The notes beneath the pieces are model-generated. The model made no database searches and was not told the DNA's origin. It saw only the letters and a program-made list of their open reading frames with translations. A program made the translations under genes and the position numbers. From the NCBI RefSeq assembly GCF_016612505.1, contig NZ_JAENRR010000010.1, positions 1 through 64,000 on the forward strand: a DNA stretch of 64,000 nt. Reading direction: 5' to 3'. This stretch comes from Carboxylicivirga marina. GTDB lineage: Bacteria > Bacteroidota > Bacteroidia > Bacteroidales > Marinilabiliaceae. The stretch's first letter is position 1; the number at the start of each line of letters is the position of its first letter. Below are positions 1 through 9,161 of this stretch, one piece after another.

Positions 1-3000
1 CATTGGAAAGTACGAAATAACACTATTACAAATATTCGAAACAGAGGCCTAAATGTGCAAGGTACTGGTGGTTTGTACACGCATAACACTGTCAATGGTG
101 TTGTGGCTGGCGATGGTATCAACATAACCGCCAATAATGCCACAGTCACTGAAAACCGCTTTTTGAATATTCAGGCTGGAACAGGCATTATTGTCAACGG
201 TGCCGATAACCTGGTGGCCAATAATTTTGTGGAAGCCGAAGGGGTTGGCATTGCCAAGGGAATTTGCTTGCAGGAAAAAGGTTCCGGTTCGCAAATCGTT
301 TTTAACTCCATTAATATTACCGGTACGGATGTGGTCAATGGTGTTGGTCTGGAAGTATTGGGAGGTAGTAACTACACGGTTAAGAATAATATTTTTGCCA
401 ATAATGGTGGAGGGCTGGCGGCTAAATTGGGTGTTAGTATCGCTGGTTCTGATTGGGATTACAATGATTTTTACAGTTCGGGTGATGAGTTCGGAGAGTA
501 CTTAGGTACACTGTATTCTGATTTGGAATCCTGGGGTTCAACCATCAATGCAGACGCCAACTCAAAAGTGCTCAATCCATTCTTTTTGAGTGAAACAGAT
601 TTACGTCCATCGCAGCGCTCAATAAATGGGGCTGGTATAGCAGCGGCAGACATCGCTCTCGATATTGATGGAGAGCTTAGGAATCAAGCTGCGCCCGATG
701 TTGGTGCGGATGAATACCTGGTGGATTTTGGTATTACTCAGCTGGTAAGTCCTACTTTACATTGCGGGTTAAGTACAAGTGATTCTGTTACCGTTCTCTT
801 AAAGCAGTTTGGCGATATTCCATTTGTTGATTTGCAGATTGCCTACCAGGTAAATGGTGGACCGGTTGTTAAGGGAACCGTGCCGGGACAAATTAGTAAT
901 GACATTCAATATACTTTCGATACCAAGGAAAACCTGGCAGGACATGGTTCTTATGAATTTAAAATCTGGTTGATTGGTACGCACGATGATAATATTAACA
1001 ATGACACCTTAAGAGTTACCCGTTTTAGTAGTGACGTGCCGGAAGTGAATTTCAATTTCTCTGCTGATTGTGCGGGAAGTGAAATTCCTTTCGCCGGAAG
1101 TGCCAGTGTATCAAGTGGAGCTATCACTGCCTATGAGTGGATGTTTGATGATGGAGATACGACATACGTTCAGAATCCTACTCATATCTATGAAACCTCA
1201 GGTATTTATAATGTAACGCTTCGTGCTTATTCTGATGTAGGTTGTTATGGTGACACGACTAAGCAGGTAAATCTACTGTCTACGCCTCATGCTTCATTCA
1301 GCTTTGAGGATGCCTGTTACGGTGAAGCTGTTACTTTCACAAATAACAGTAGCATTGAAAGCGGCACAATGACTTATAACTGGGATTTCGGAGACGGCAT
1401 GGTATCTGATTCAGAAAATCCTTCGCATAAATATACAGACGCAGGTATGTTTGAAGTGGAACTGACAGCAACTGCTCCTTCGGGATGTTCACATACGGCG
1501 ATAGACACCGTGATGATGAATAGTCAGATTTTTGCTAATCTGTTCACTTCAATTGATACTGCCTGGGCTAAGCCAGCTGGAGGTATTGAACCTTACTTAT
1601 ATCATTGGCAAAATGGAAGCAAAGATGCGATGGCAACAGGCTTAAGTAATGGATATCATTCTGTAACGATTACGGATGCAAGCGGCTGTAGCATTATTGA
1701 CAGCATTGAAATCAACATACCAGAATTAAAGTTGGCCGTGAGTGGCACAGACGCCTCTTGTTCTTCATGCACAGATGGTACGGCTACTGTAACTGTCACA
1801 CAAGGTGTAGCGCCGTATTATTACCAGTGGTCCAACGGAGCAACAACTGCTTCAGTTGATAACTTGACCAAAGGTTGGCATTATATTACTGTGCGGGATG
1901 CCTACCTGAATGCAAAGAAAGACAGTGTATATATAGATGGTGTTGATAACCTTGTTTTATCACTTCAAGCCACAGATATTTCCTGTTTTGGTGGAAGTAA
2001 CGGAGCCATTGATTTGGCGATAACAGGAGGCATGGCACCATATACAATTCTATGGTCTAATGCTGCAACAAGTGAAGATTTAACAGATCTTGCGGCTGGT
2101 ATCTATTCAGTTACTGTGACGGATGCCAATGCATTAAGCGAAACAACGGAAGTTACTTTGGTAGAGGCTGAATTGTTGGCTGTAACAGCTAGTGTTCAAC
2201 AAACAACATGTGCTGATGGAAATGATGGTGCACTCACATTATCAGTTACCGGCGGTACTGAACCGTATGACTATAGTTGGTCAAACGGAGCTGCAACAAA
2301 AGATATCAATGCATTAACAGAGGGTGATTATACAGTGATGATAACTGATGCCAATGGCTGTTCAGTGGAGGAAACCTATACGGTGACCACTTCATCAACA
2401 CTATCTGTTGTCATGGATAATTACGATGTCAACTGTGCCGGCCAGTGCGATGGAGTTGCCATGGCTTCGGCTAGTGGTGGAGCAGCGCCATATACCTATA
2501 GTTGGAGCAATGGAGCAACTGGTACTTTCCAGTTTAACTTATGTCAGGATACATACACCGTAACCGTAACAGATGCCAATGGTTGCAATGCAGAGTCTAC
2601 CTTTACGATTAATGAGCCGGAAGCTATGGCCATAAGTTTAACACCAACAGATGTCACTTGTGGTGCAGCTGCCGATGGTGGGATTAGTACTGAAATTTCG
2701 GGAGGAATAGAACCTTATGCGTACAGCTGGGATCATGGAGAAACAAGCAAAGACGCTGCTAACTTGTCTGGTGGATTTTATTACCTGACCGTTACTGATG
2801 CCAATGGTTGCGTGGAAAATGAGATAGCCCAGGTAGAAGAACCGGATGCGATTGTGGTAACCTCATTGCTAAATGAACCAACTTGTACTGGAAATAATAA
2901 TGGTTCCATTGACCTGACCGTATCAGGAGGAACAGGGCCATATACTTACAATTGGAGTAATGGAGAGACAACAGAAGATATTTCTGCGCTTACTGCTGGA

Positions 3001-5829
3001 AACTATAGTCTGACTGTAGTGGATGCCATGAGTTGTTCACAAACGCTAGATGTTGAATTAGCTGATCCGCAAGCTTTGCTTGTGAGTGTGACAACGATTA
3101 ACCCTGGCTGTTCGGATGCTAACAATGGCTCGGCATCGGCAAATGTAACGGGGGGGCGCGCACCATACACTTACAGCTGGTCAAACGGCGCAACAGAAGC
3201 CAGTATTGATGAGCTGGCTGAAGGAACTTATTCAGTAACGGTCACGGATGCCCTGCTGTGTTCAGTCACAGAAACAGTAGAGATTGTTAGTCCTGAGCCA
3301 TTGGCGTTAAGCCTGACAGCTACACAGCCTACATGTGAGAGCCTGAGCAATGGAGCATTGGTGCCAGTGCTTAGTGGAGGTGTGCAACCATACACTTACA
3401 GTTGGTCCAATGGCGCATCATCAGCTGATATTTCTGATTTAATTGCCGGTAGCTATACTTTAACAGTGACCGATGCTGGTGGTTGTTCAGCTACAGTGAG
3501 TTCGGAGCTCAACTATCTGACCACCATAAGCGGCAGTATAAATCTTTCAGCTATTACTTGTGCCGATATGTGTAATGGTTATGCCATTGCACAAGGAACT
3601 GGTGGAGATGGTACCTATTCTTATTCATGGAGTGATGGTGGTAGTGCCCCATTCCGAAATAATTTATGCGCCGGTGAATACAGTGTCACTATTACCGACG
3701 GACAAGGATGTGCTGTTGAGTTGGCAGAAACCTTAACTGAACCAGAGGCATTACTAGTGAGTGGTGTTGCCACTGATGCCACATGTAAAGGCGAAGCCAA
3801 TGGTAGTATTGTGTTAGAAGTGAGTGGTGGTAAAGAGGCTTACGCTTATGAATGGAATACGGGTAGTGCCGAGAAGGACTTATCAGGTGTAGCAGCAGGA
3901 TACTACAGAGTAAATGTAACGGATGCCAATGGCTGTAGTTCATTAGCCGACTTTACTTTGACTGAGCCATCAAGTTTAATATCTGTTGAATCGTCTATTA
4001 ATGATGTAAGCTGTGCCGGAGATGCGAACGGTAGTATCGTATTATCAGTAAGTGGTGGTTCAGGTGATTATACTTATTTATGGAGCAATGGAGCAACCAA
4101 CAAAGACTTGGTTAATGTAGGCGGTGGCTCGTACGATGTAGCTATCACAGATATTAACGGATGTACCATTTCTGAGTCATACGTAGTTACAGAGCCATCA
4201 AGTTTAATATCTGTTGAATCGTCTATTAATGATGTAAGCTGTGCCGGAGAATCAAACGGTAGTATTGTATTATCAGTAAGTGGCGGTTCGGGTGATTATA
4301 CTTATTTATGGAGTACTGGAGCGTCAAGCAAAGACTTGGTTGATGTGAGCGGAGGTTCGTATGATGTAGCTATCACTGATATTAACGGGTGTACCATTTC
4401 TGAGTCTTATGCGGTAAATGAGCCATCAGGTGCTATTGCAACTTTAGGAACAATCAAAGATGTGACCTGTGCTGGTGAATCCAACGGAAGTATTGTCTTG
4501 TCTGTAAGTGGCGGTTCAGGTGATTATAGTTATTTATGGAGTAATGGGGAAACAAGCAAAGACCTGGTTAACGTAAGTGGTGGTTCGTATGATGTAGTTA
4601 TCACAGATGTTAATGGATGTACGGCTACTGAGTCTTATGTAGTAAATGAACCTCTAAGTGCTATAACAATTAGTGGTATTTCATCAAACGCTTCTTGTAA
4701 TGGAAATGCCTCGGGTGCCATATCAATTAATATTGAAGGAGGAGTTGCTCCTTATACTTACGATTGGTCAAATGGTTCAGTTGAACAGAATCTTACAGCC
4801 CTGAGTGCAGGCACATATGATGTTGTTGTAAGGGATGTTAATGGTTGCTCGGGCAGCTGGTTAACCACAGTAGAGGAAGAAGGTAAAGCCTCTTTATCAG
4901 GTACGGCTTCGTATAGTAAAGGTACTGTTGATGCTGATGATGCCGATGTGGTGTTGTTAGATGTAACAGATCATCCTTATAGAGAAGTGGCGTCAGTTAG
5001 AATGCAGGGTAATGGTTATTTTAACTTTACTAATATTGAAGAAGGTGTTTATATCGTGTATGTTAAGTTGGATGATCATGCCAAACAAAAGTATCCTGGT
5101 GTAATGCATAGCTATTACAATATGACTCATAAATGGCAAGAGGCGGAATTTATTACTTTGGCTTGTTCTGAAAGTCGTAGTATTGAGTTAGATATGTTTG
5201 AAATTCCAGCTGCTGATAAGGTGGGTAATGGAAAAGCAAAAGGTCAGATAACCTATGATAATGGTTCTTTAAAATCCACTCAACCACCAGTAGTTGGAGC
5301 TGTGGTAATGTTGATCGATGAAGTTAGTGGATTGCCTGTTGATTATGTAACAACTGATGCAAATGGCTATTACGAAATAAGTAACATTGCAAACGGAAAT
5401 TACTCTATTTATGTTGATGTTGCAGGCTTAACTTTGGTTTCAACACATGAGTTACTAATAACGGAATTGGCGTTCAATTATGAACATGTTGATTTTGAGG
5501 TTGATGCTATAGTGGATATGGATATTGTTAAAATCGAGACGGTTCCTACTGATTTAGAGCAAGCAGATCTTTATGCGAGTACTCGAGTTTATCCGAATCC
5601 TGCTGCTAATTATGTATTTATTGAGTCGGCTTTATTTGGGGATAAAGAAGTGTCAGTTGTACTACTTTCTCAATCTGGTAGTATAGTAAGGGAGTATCAA
5701 GCTGGTGAGCTCGAAAAAGAAGGAGATAAAATAAGAATTGATCTGCCAGATCTGGGGAGTGCCTTTTATATGATTAGAACAGAAGTGGCGGGAGAAGTAA
5801 TGCATCATAAGGTGATGATGAGAAAATAG
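1..5829 (+). CDS. T9SS-exported SprB-repeat/PKD adhesin-like protein (5' end outside window)
   Basis: The frame is open from base 1, so the N-terminus lies upstream; a GTG at 55 is only an internal codon. The visible part begins with an Asn/Gly-rich right-handed beta-helix (about nt 1-720) that closes with the familiar DIDGELR...DVGADEY segment. Two PKD domains follow (about 1030-1275 and 1280-1510; WMFDDGDT and WDFGDG cores). Then come about 15 SprB-type repeats of 72-77 residues (about 1552-4881; core GG..PYTY.WSNG...Y.VTVTDANGC), two carboxypeptidase-regulatory-like beta domains (about 4890-5500), and a type A T9SS sorting domain starting with VYPNPA near 5587 and ending KVMMRK. Proteins of this build are secreted through the T9SS and attached to the surface; SprB itself is a gliding adhesin. 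A role in adhesion or gliding is inference. Repeats 12-14 are nearly identical, which points to recent tandem duplication. Confidence 0.93.
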   Translation, partial: HWKVRNNTITNIRNRGLNVQGTGGLYTHNTVNGVVAGDGINITANNATVTENRFLNIQAGTGIIVNGADNLVANNFVEAEGVGIAKGICLQEKGSGSQIVFNSINITGTDVVNGVGLEVLGGSNYTVKNNIFANNGGGLAAKLGVSIAGSDWDYNDFYSSGDEFGEYLGTLYSDLESWGSTINADANSKVLNPFFLSETDLRPSQRSINGAGIAAADIALDIDGELRNQAAPDVGADEYLVDFGITQLVSPTLHCGLSTSDSVTVLLKQFGDIPFVDLQIAYQVNGGPVVKGTVPGQISNDIQYTFDTKENLAGHGSYEFKIWLIGTHDDNINNDTLRVTRFSSDVPEVNFNFSADCAGSEIPFAGSASVSSGAITAYEWMFDDGDTTYVQNPTHIYETSGIYNVTLRAYSDVGCYGDTTKQVNLLSTPHASFSFEDACYGEAVTFTNNSSIESGTMTYNWDFGDGMVSDSENPSHKYTDAGMFEVELTATAPSGCSHTAIDTVMMNSQIFANLFTSIDTAWAKPAGGIEPYLYHWQNGSKDAMATGLSNGYHSVTITDASGCSIIDSIEINIPELKLAVSGTDASCSSCTDGTATVTVTQGVAPYYYQWSNGATTASVDNLTKGWHYITVRDAYLNAKKDSVYIDGVDNLVLSLQATDISCFGGSNGAIDLAITGGMAPYTILWSNAATSEDLTDLAAGIYSVTVTDANALSETTEVTLVEAELLAVTASVQQTTCADGNDGALTLSVTGGTEPYDYSWSNGAATKDINALTEGDYTVMITDANGCSVEETYTVTTSSTLSVVMDNYDVNCAGQCDGVAMASASGGAAPYTYSWSNGATGTFQFNLCQDTYTVTVTDANGCNAESTFTINEPEAMAISLTPTDVTCGAAADGGISTEISGGIEPYAYSWDHGETSKDAANLSGGFYYLTVTDANGCVENEIAQVEEPDAIVVTSLLNEPTCTGNNNGSIDLTVSGGTGPYTYNWSNGETTEDISALTAGNYSLTVVDAMSCSQTLDVELADPQALLVSVTTINPGCSDANNGSASANVTGGRAPYTYSWSNGATEASIDELAEGTYSVTVTDALLCSVTETVEIVSPEPLALSLTATQPTCESLSNGALVPVLSGGVQPYTYSWSNGASSADISDLIAGSYTLTVTDAGGCSATVSSELNYLTTISGSINLSAITCADMCNGYAIAQGTGGDGTYSYSWSDGGSAPFRNNLCAGEYSVTITDGQGCAVELAETLTEPEALLVSGVATDATCKGEANGSIVLEVSGGKEAYAYEWNTGSAEKDLSGVAAGYYRVNVTDANGCSSLADFTLTEPSSLISVESSINDVSCAGDANGSIVLSVSGGSGDYTYLWSNGATNKDLVNVGGGSYDVAITDINGCTISESYVVTEPSSLISVESSINDVSCAGESNGSIVLSVSGGSGDYTYLWSTGASSKDLVDVSGGSYDVAITDINGCTISESYAVNEPSGAIATLGTIKDVTCAGESNGSIVLSVSGGSGDYSYLWSNGETSKDLVNVSGGSYDVVITDVNGCTATESYVVNEPLSAITISGISSNASCNGNASGAISINIEGGVAPYTYDWSNGSVEQNLTALSAGTYDVVVRDVNGCSGSWLTTVEEEGKASLSGTASYSKGTVDADDADVVLLDVTDHPYREVASVRMQGNGYFNFTNIEEGVYIVYVKLDDHAKQKYPGVMHSYYNMTHKWQEAEFITLACSESRSIELDMFEIPAADKVGNGKAKGQITYDNGSLKSTQPPVVGAVVMLIDEVSGLPVDYVTTDANGYYEISNIANGNYSIYVDVAGLTLVSTHELLITELAFNYEHVDFEVDAIVDMDIVKIETVPTDLEQADLYASTRVYPNPAANYVFIESALFGDKEVSVVLLSQSGSIVREYQAGELEKEGDKIRIDLPDLGSAFYMIRTEVAGEVMHHKVMMRK
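1552..4881 (+). repeat. Array of about 15 SprB repeats (coding)
   Basis: In-frame repeat units of roughly 225-231 bp. Two units (about 2400-2625 and 3520-3750) are a variant type with CDG/CNG in place of the usual C..xNG and an FxxNLC segment, spaced five units apart. Units starting near 3964, 4192 and 4420 are almost identical; the first two share an identical DNA stretch at their starts (3964 and 4192, exact 228-bp period = 76 codons). Confidence 0.85.
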
Positions 5830-5856
5830 AATAATAAGTAGAATCGCGATGAAATT

Positions 5857-5890
5857 AGAGGCTTGCTTTTTACGGCAAGCCTCTTTTGTT
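5857..5890 (+). terminator. Rho-independent terminator after the SprB-repeat gene
   Basis: A perfect 10-bp stem, agaggcttgc (5857-5866) with gcaagcctct (5875-5884), followed by a T-rich tail, 27 bases after the stop codon. Confidence 0.85.
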
Positions 5891-6182
5891 GAGTGTGTAC
5901 TGTTAAAGGACGATAAGGTGTATTAATGGTATGCAATACTAACTATTGGATGTGTTATTTATGTAGCGATGCCATATTAGCTTGCATTAAGTACGTTCAT
6001 TATGCCTATCAAAAGGTGTAAAATTGGATATATGATGAGTTTTATCCATTCTAGAGGTTATGAAGTATTTGTTAGGATGATGCTAATCATGAAGTAGGAA
6101 ATAATCTGCTATCGCCAAGGTAAAACTTGCATGTGAGGGTTGTGGCAATTTCTTGGATGAGGGTATTCAAAAGGAGATATTA
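5891..6182. other. Intergenic spacer, nothing recognised
   Basis: Together with its flanking terminators this is a gene-free stretch of about 400 bases between the T9SS cargo and the convergent FadL gene. I see no tRNA-like fold, no plausible ORF and no clear repeat. Confidence 0.5.
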
Positions 6183-6217
6183 AAACAAAAACAGCCGACT
6201 ATAAATAGCTGGCTATT
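6183..6217 (-). terminator. Probable terminator of the FadL-like gene
   Basis: Read on the minus strand, an imperfect hairpin (AGCCAGCT ... GTCGGCT) is followed by a run TTTTTGTTTT. It lies just downstream of the FadL-like stop codon. Confidence 0.6.
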
Positions 6218-6238
6218 GAATAACATAAGATTGTTTAT

Positions 6239-7507
6239 TTAAAAGGTGAATGCAATTTCTAATTCAAATTGATTCATTTCTAATTCAATAGTCTGTGCAG
6301 GATCCATCGGATTCATTCCTGATACTGATGCAGGTAGAGCATATACCATTGCTAAATGGAGAGCTTTGCCCGATTCTCCAAAAGCTTTGGAGCAGCCTAA
6401 AGTAATATGGTCTTCGATTACGCCAGGTGCTAAGATGTTAAACATGACTTCGCTTTCCGGTATAGGCTGATCGTTATGTGAGAATCCACCACGGAATACC
6501 CAGCTATTTCCTTTGTCAAATTCAAGACCAATTTTGTATACATTAATATCGTTCCATCCAAAACCAGAACCGCCATCTGCTCCAAGTGGTGCAAAATCCG
6601 GATTCATTGAACCATCAGGAAGCATTGGAAGAATCATTTGATTCCCAATTGATGCCACTTCAGAATAATTGACGCGTTTGAAATCGAACATGGCAGTCAG
6701 CTTGTCACTCAAATGGTAGGCAGCGCCAATGGTAAAGTTTGACGGGATATCAAAGTCTCCCTGCTCGGCAAATAGGCCTGCATATTCATCAAATTTGCTC
6801 ATGCCCATTTTGGGCTGGTAACTCGCGCCAACTGACAAAGCATCGGTTAGCTGGCCTAAGTAACCCAGTTTGAACCCAATGCCATAAGAGTTATCGTGAC
6901 CATTGCCTGTTAATTTAGTATCATCCATTGACATCATACCAAACATAGCCAGTCCATTCGCTTCAAAATACTGAAACGCTCCAAGTATTGTTATACCTAA
7001 ACTGTGTTTTTCCCCCAGCATTCTGGAATAGGTTAAGCCCAAAAACATCTGTCCCAAATTAACCCCTGTTGTAGATGAAGTAGGGTCATGGAATGTTGCA
7101 GCCGGATAATCCGTATTCATACCACCATTGCCAAATAGTGTTGCCGAAAAGCTACTTTTCTCATTTATCATCCAGTTAGCACCCATGCTAGGCATGACAA
7201 ATAATTTAGAATCACTCTCTACGGTACCTGGCATTAAACCAAATGCTGGTTGAGGAGATGGATTACCTGTAACAGTATACTGACGATTTGGATTAAAGAA
7301 GCCAACGCCAACTTGGTATTGTTTGCCTAAAAATACCTTACCAGCAGGGTTGCCATTCATTAGTGAGTACTTGTACCAGGCTACGCCAGCACCCGCTAAA
7401 CCTTTATTTTGTGCTCCATAGCCTACCCCAAAGTAGCCATCGGTAGCATGGGTTATCGATGGAAATAACATTCCGATAACCAGCGTAATTACATAGATTT
7501 TTTTCAT
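6239..7507 (-). CDS. OmpP1/FadL family outer-membrane transporter
   Basis: 422 residues with a cleavable signal peptide (MKKIYVITLVIGMLFPSITHA). The mature start ATDGYFGVGYGAQNKGLAGAG matches the FadL/OmpP1/TodX pattern, in which the N-terminus forms a hatch inside the barrel. The rest is beta-strand rich, with a C-terminal Phe (EIAFTF) as usual for barrels handled by BamA. Members carry long-chain fatty acids or other hydrophobic compounds across the outer membrane; the substrate cannot be read from sequence. The gene is monocistronic, convergent with the upstream cargo gene, and has its own terminator. Its upstream region is very A/T rich with a perfect 20-bp palindrome. Confidence 0.88.
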   Translation of the reverse strand: MKKIYVITLVIGMLFPSITHATDGYFGVGYGAQNKGLAGAGVAWYKYSLMNGNPAGKVFLGKQYQVGVGFFNPNRQYTVTGNPSPQPAFGLMPGTVESDSKLFVMPSMGANWMINEKSSFSATLFGNGGMNTDYPAATFHDPTSSTTGVNLGQMFLGLTYSRMLGEKHSLGITILGAFQYFEANGLAMFGMMSMDDTKLTGNGHDNSYGIGFKLGYLGQLTDALSVGASYQPKMGMSKFDEYAGLFAEQGDFDIPSNFTIGAAYHLSDKLTAMFDFKRVNYSEVASIGNQMILPMLPDGSMNPDFAPLGADGGSGFGWNDINVYKIGLEFDKGNSWVFRGGFSHNDQPIPESEVMFNILAPGVIEDHITLGCSKAFGESGKALHLAMVYALPASVSGMNPMDPAQTIELEMNQFELEIAFTF

Positions 7508-7559
7508 AGAACCGTAATTTTATATGTAGATATAAATACATAGATATATTCATGTATAA

Positions 7560-7579
7560 ATATAGAAATATTTCTATAT
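7560..7579. promoter_or_regulatory. 20-bp perfect A/T palindrome upstream of FadL-like gene
   Basis: The sequence atatagaaatatttctatat is a perfect palindrome 53 bases before the FadL-like start. A second partial symmetry (tatgta...tacata, about 7521-7541) lies between it and the start. It could be an operator, but A/T-rich palindromes occur readily by chance here. Confidence 0.35.
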
Positions 7580-7670
7580 ATTGGTTCTTAGACTTATTCT
7601 AAACTAGGTGTTTTTCTCAAGACAAAAGGGAAATGTGTTTGGTATAATATATTCAAAGCTGTAAATCAAA

Positions 7671-7707
7671 CTTCCCCATGGGGAAGTGGCGCAAGCCGAT
7701 GGGGGAA
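7671..7707 (-). repeat. GC-rich hairpin element downstream of the plug gene
   Basis: An 18-bp perfect palindrome (acttccccatggggaagt, 7670-7687) is joined to ggcgcaagcc and then atgggggaa. On the minus strand, arms TTCCCCCAT and ATGGGGAA can pair around an inner GGC-TTGC-GCC hairpin. It may act as a transcription stop for the plug gene (stop at 7730) or be a short dispersed intergenic element; the T-run expected of a terminator is weak. Confidence 0.5.
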
Positions 7708-7729
7708 ACTCAAAACACATAACCCGCCA

Positions 7730-9070
7730 TCATTTTTTCATGCTATACTTCAACGAATTGGAAATATTAACCCCAATCAAGCGCTCGTAATTATCGCCCA
7801 CACTTTGGTAATAAACGTATATGATATAATCATTTTCGGTTTGACCAAAACTGCCTTCGAATCGCTCTACTTCTGCTTTGGTGAAGTTGTTTTCTAAAAA
7901 GTGATATTGATAGTTGTAAAAACCTTGCTTAAGAAGCATGCTTAGCTCATACATACGTGTAGTAAAGTTATACTCCATGCGGTTAGCATCGTTCAGTTGC
8001 CAGTCATTCAATCCACCAGTTACATAGATGTGTCCATCAACATAAGGCGCCTTCACCGGGAATTTAAAATGCACATAGGTGTAATCGGCCTCAATCATCG
8101 GGTCACGATTTTCTTTTACCTCAATGTAATATTTGCCATTAAAGTCCTCTCGATAGAAATAGGGTTTTTGACTCAGGTATTTATCCGGAAACAGGGTGAA
8201 ATGATAATGAGGATCGAAAAAAGAGATGCCTTCAACATGTTCAGGAGCAAAGCGGGTGCTTCTTATGTCGAGCCAGCGATATTCATTACCGCCATCAAAT
8301 AAATTCTCGCGATTATAGGAGTAATCCAACTCTTCGTGGCGAATAAATAAGGGTTTTAAATCATCAATTTGATTATCCCATCGACCATTTTGCTGCAGCA
8401 CCACTTTTATTTCATCACGCGGATTATTTATTCTGAAATTAGGATGTTCAATGGTGAAATTCACCTCTTGCATTGATGCTCTGAAATTAGAGTTGGAGGT
8501 GTATTTGATACGGGGTAATATGCTCACTAACGATTCAGAAACATAAAACGGACGAACCAGAATCGGGTTATCTTCATTGCCTAGCTCAAATACCTTTATG
8601 ATGTAGTTGCCTGATAATAACAGTTTTATATCTCTGTTCGGAAAATCCAATGTGTAATGGATATAGTCAAACGTGGTATTGAATGAATATTGGTAATCCT
8701 GAATGGCATTGGGCATAAAACCATCGACATATTCTGTTTGCATCAGGTTTGATTCTTCCCAGTTTGAGTTGCAATGAATGATGCTGTACTGGTAGTTTTT
8801 TGAATCGTAAGCAAAGTCGTCAAATTCTAAAGTGAGTTGCTCTTGAGGGTAAAGGTTAATGATGGGATAGGACATACTCCATCCTTTTTTGTACAACTGA
8901 ACGGTTTTAATATTTGAGGCAGTTTGTACAGGGTTGTTGCTCCAAACGTACTGACCACCAATGATTGAAATGGCAATAAAGGCAATAGACAGCCTTTTTG
9001 TATTTGGTATATAAGAGAAAAAAATCTCAAATAAAGTATCTAGATAGTTGAATTTGTAAAAATAAACCAT
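7730..9070 (-). CDS. Type IX secretion system plug protein (DUF5103 family)
   Basis: The product fits the DUF5103 family, whose N-terminal domain is now named the T9SS plug protein; it seals the periplasmic side of the SprA translocon when PorV is absent. Visible features are a hydrophobic N-terminal stretch (RLSIAFIAISIIGG), a beta-rich body with the family-like HCNSNWEES and FEDA/FDDFAYD stretches, and a C-terminal segment (VTGGLNDWQLNDANRMEYN) resembling a carbohydrate-binding E-set fold. The frame stays open to 9184, but that would run over the nqrA promoter, so I prefer the ATG at 9070, giving 446 residues. A still shorter start near the hydrophobic segment is possible. It transcribes divergently from nqrA. 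Its presence agrees with the T9SS cargo at the window start. Confidence 0.82.
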   Translation of the reverse strand: MVYFYKFNYLDTLFEIFFSYIPNTKRLSIAFIAISIIGGQYVWSNNPVQTASNIKTVQLYKKGWSMSYPIINLYPQEQLTLEFDDFAYDSKNYQYSIIHCNSNWEESNLMQTEYVDGFMPNAIQDYQYSFNTTFDYIHYTLDFPNRDIKLLLSGNYIIKVFELGNEDNPILVRPFYVSESLVSILPRIKYTSNSNFRASMQEVNFTIEHPNFRINNPRDEIKVVLQQNGRWDNQIDDLKPLFIRHEELDYSYNRENLFDGGNEYRWLDIRSTRFAPEHVEGISFFDPHYHFTLFPDKYLSQKPYFYREDFNGKYYIEVKENRDPMIEADYTYVHFKFPVKAPYVDGHIYVTGGLNDWQLNDANRMEYNFTTRMYELSMLLKQGFYNYQYHFLENNFTKAEVERFEGSFGQTENDYIIYVYYQSVGDNYERLIGVNISNSLKYSMKK

Positions 9071-9122
9071 TGAATTATGAGTTTTGCAAACGCAATATAG
9101 ATGGATTAGTGATAAAAATAAG

Positions 9123-9130
9123 TACATTTG
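9123..9130 (+). promoter_or_regulatory. Promoter -7 box for the nqr operon
   Basis: TACATTTG followed by C matches the Bacteroidota -7 consensus TAnnTTTG exactly and lies 31 bases before the nqrA ATG. The -33 element is not obvious (ttag near 9107). Confidence 0.65.
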
Positions 9131-9161
9131 CGCGTAAAAATAAAAAAACCGTTTTTCAAAC

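Noticed and set aside
1552-4881. Regular repeats that might suggest a CRISPR or satellite array
   Set aside because: They are in-frame protein repeats of about 75 codons (SprB type) with diverged DNA; no short identical repeats with unique spacers.
9085-9094. tgcaaacgca near the plug gene as another LacI operator
   Set aside because: Only one half-site is present, with no palindrome, and it lies in the plug/nqr spacer away from the maltose locus.
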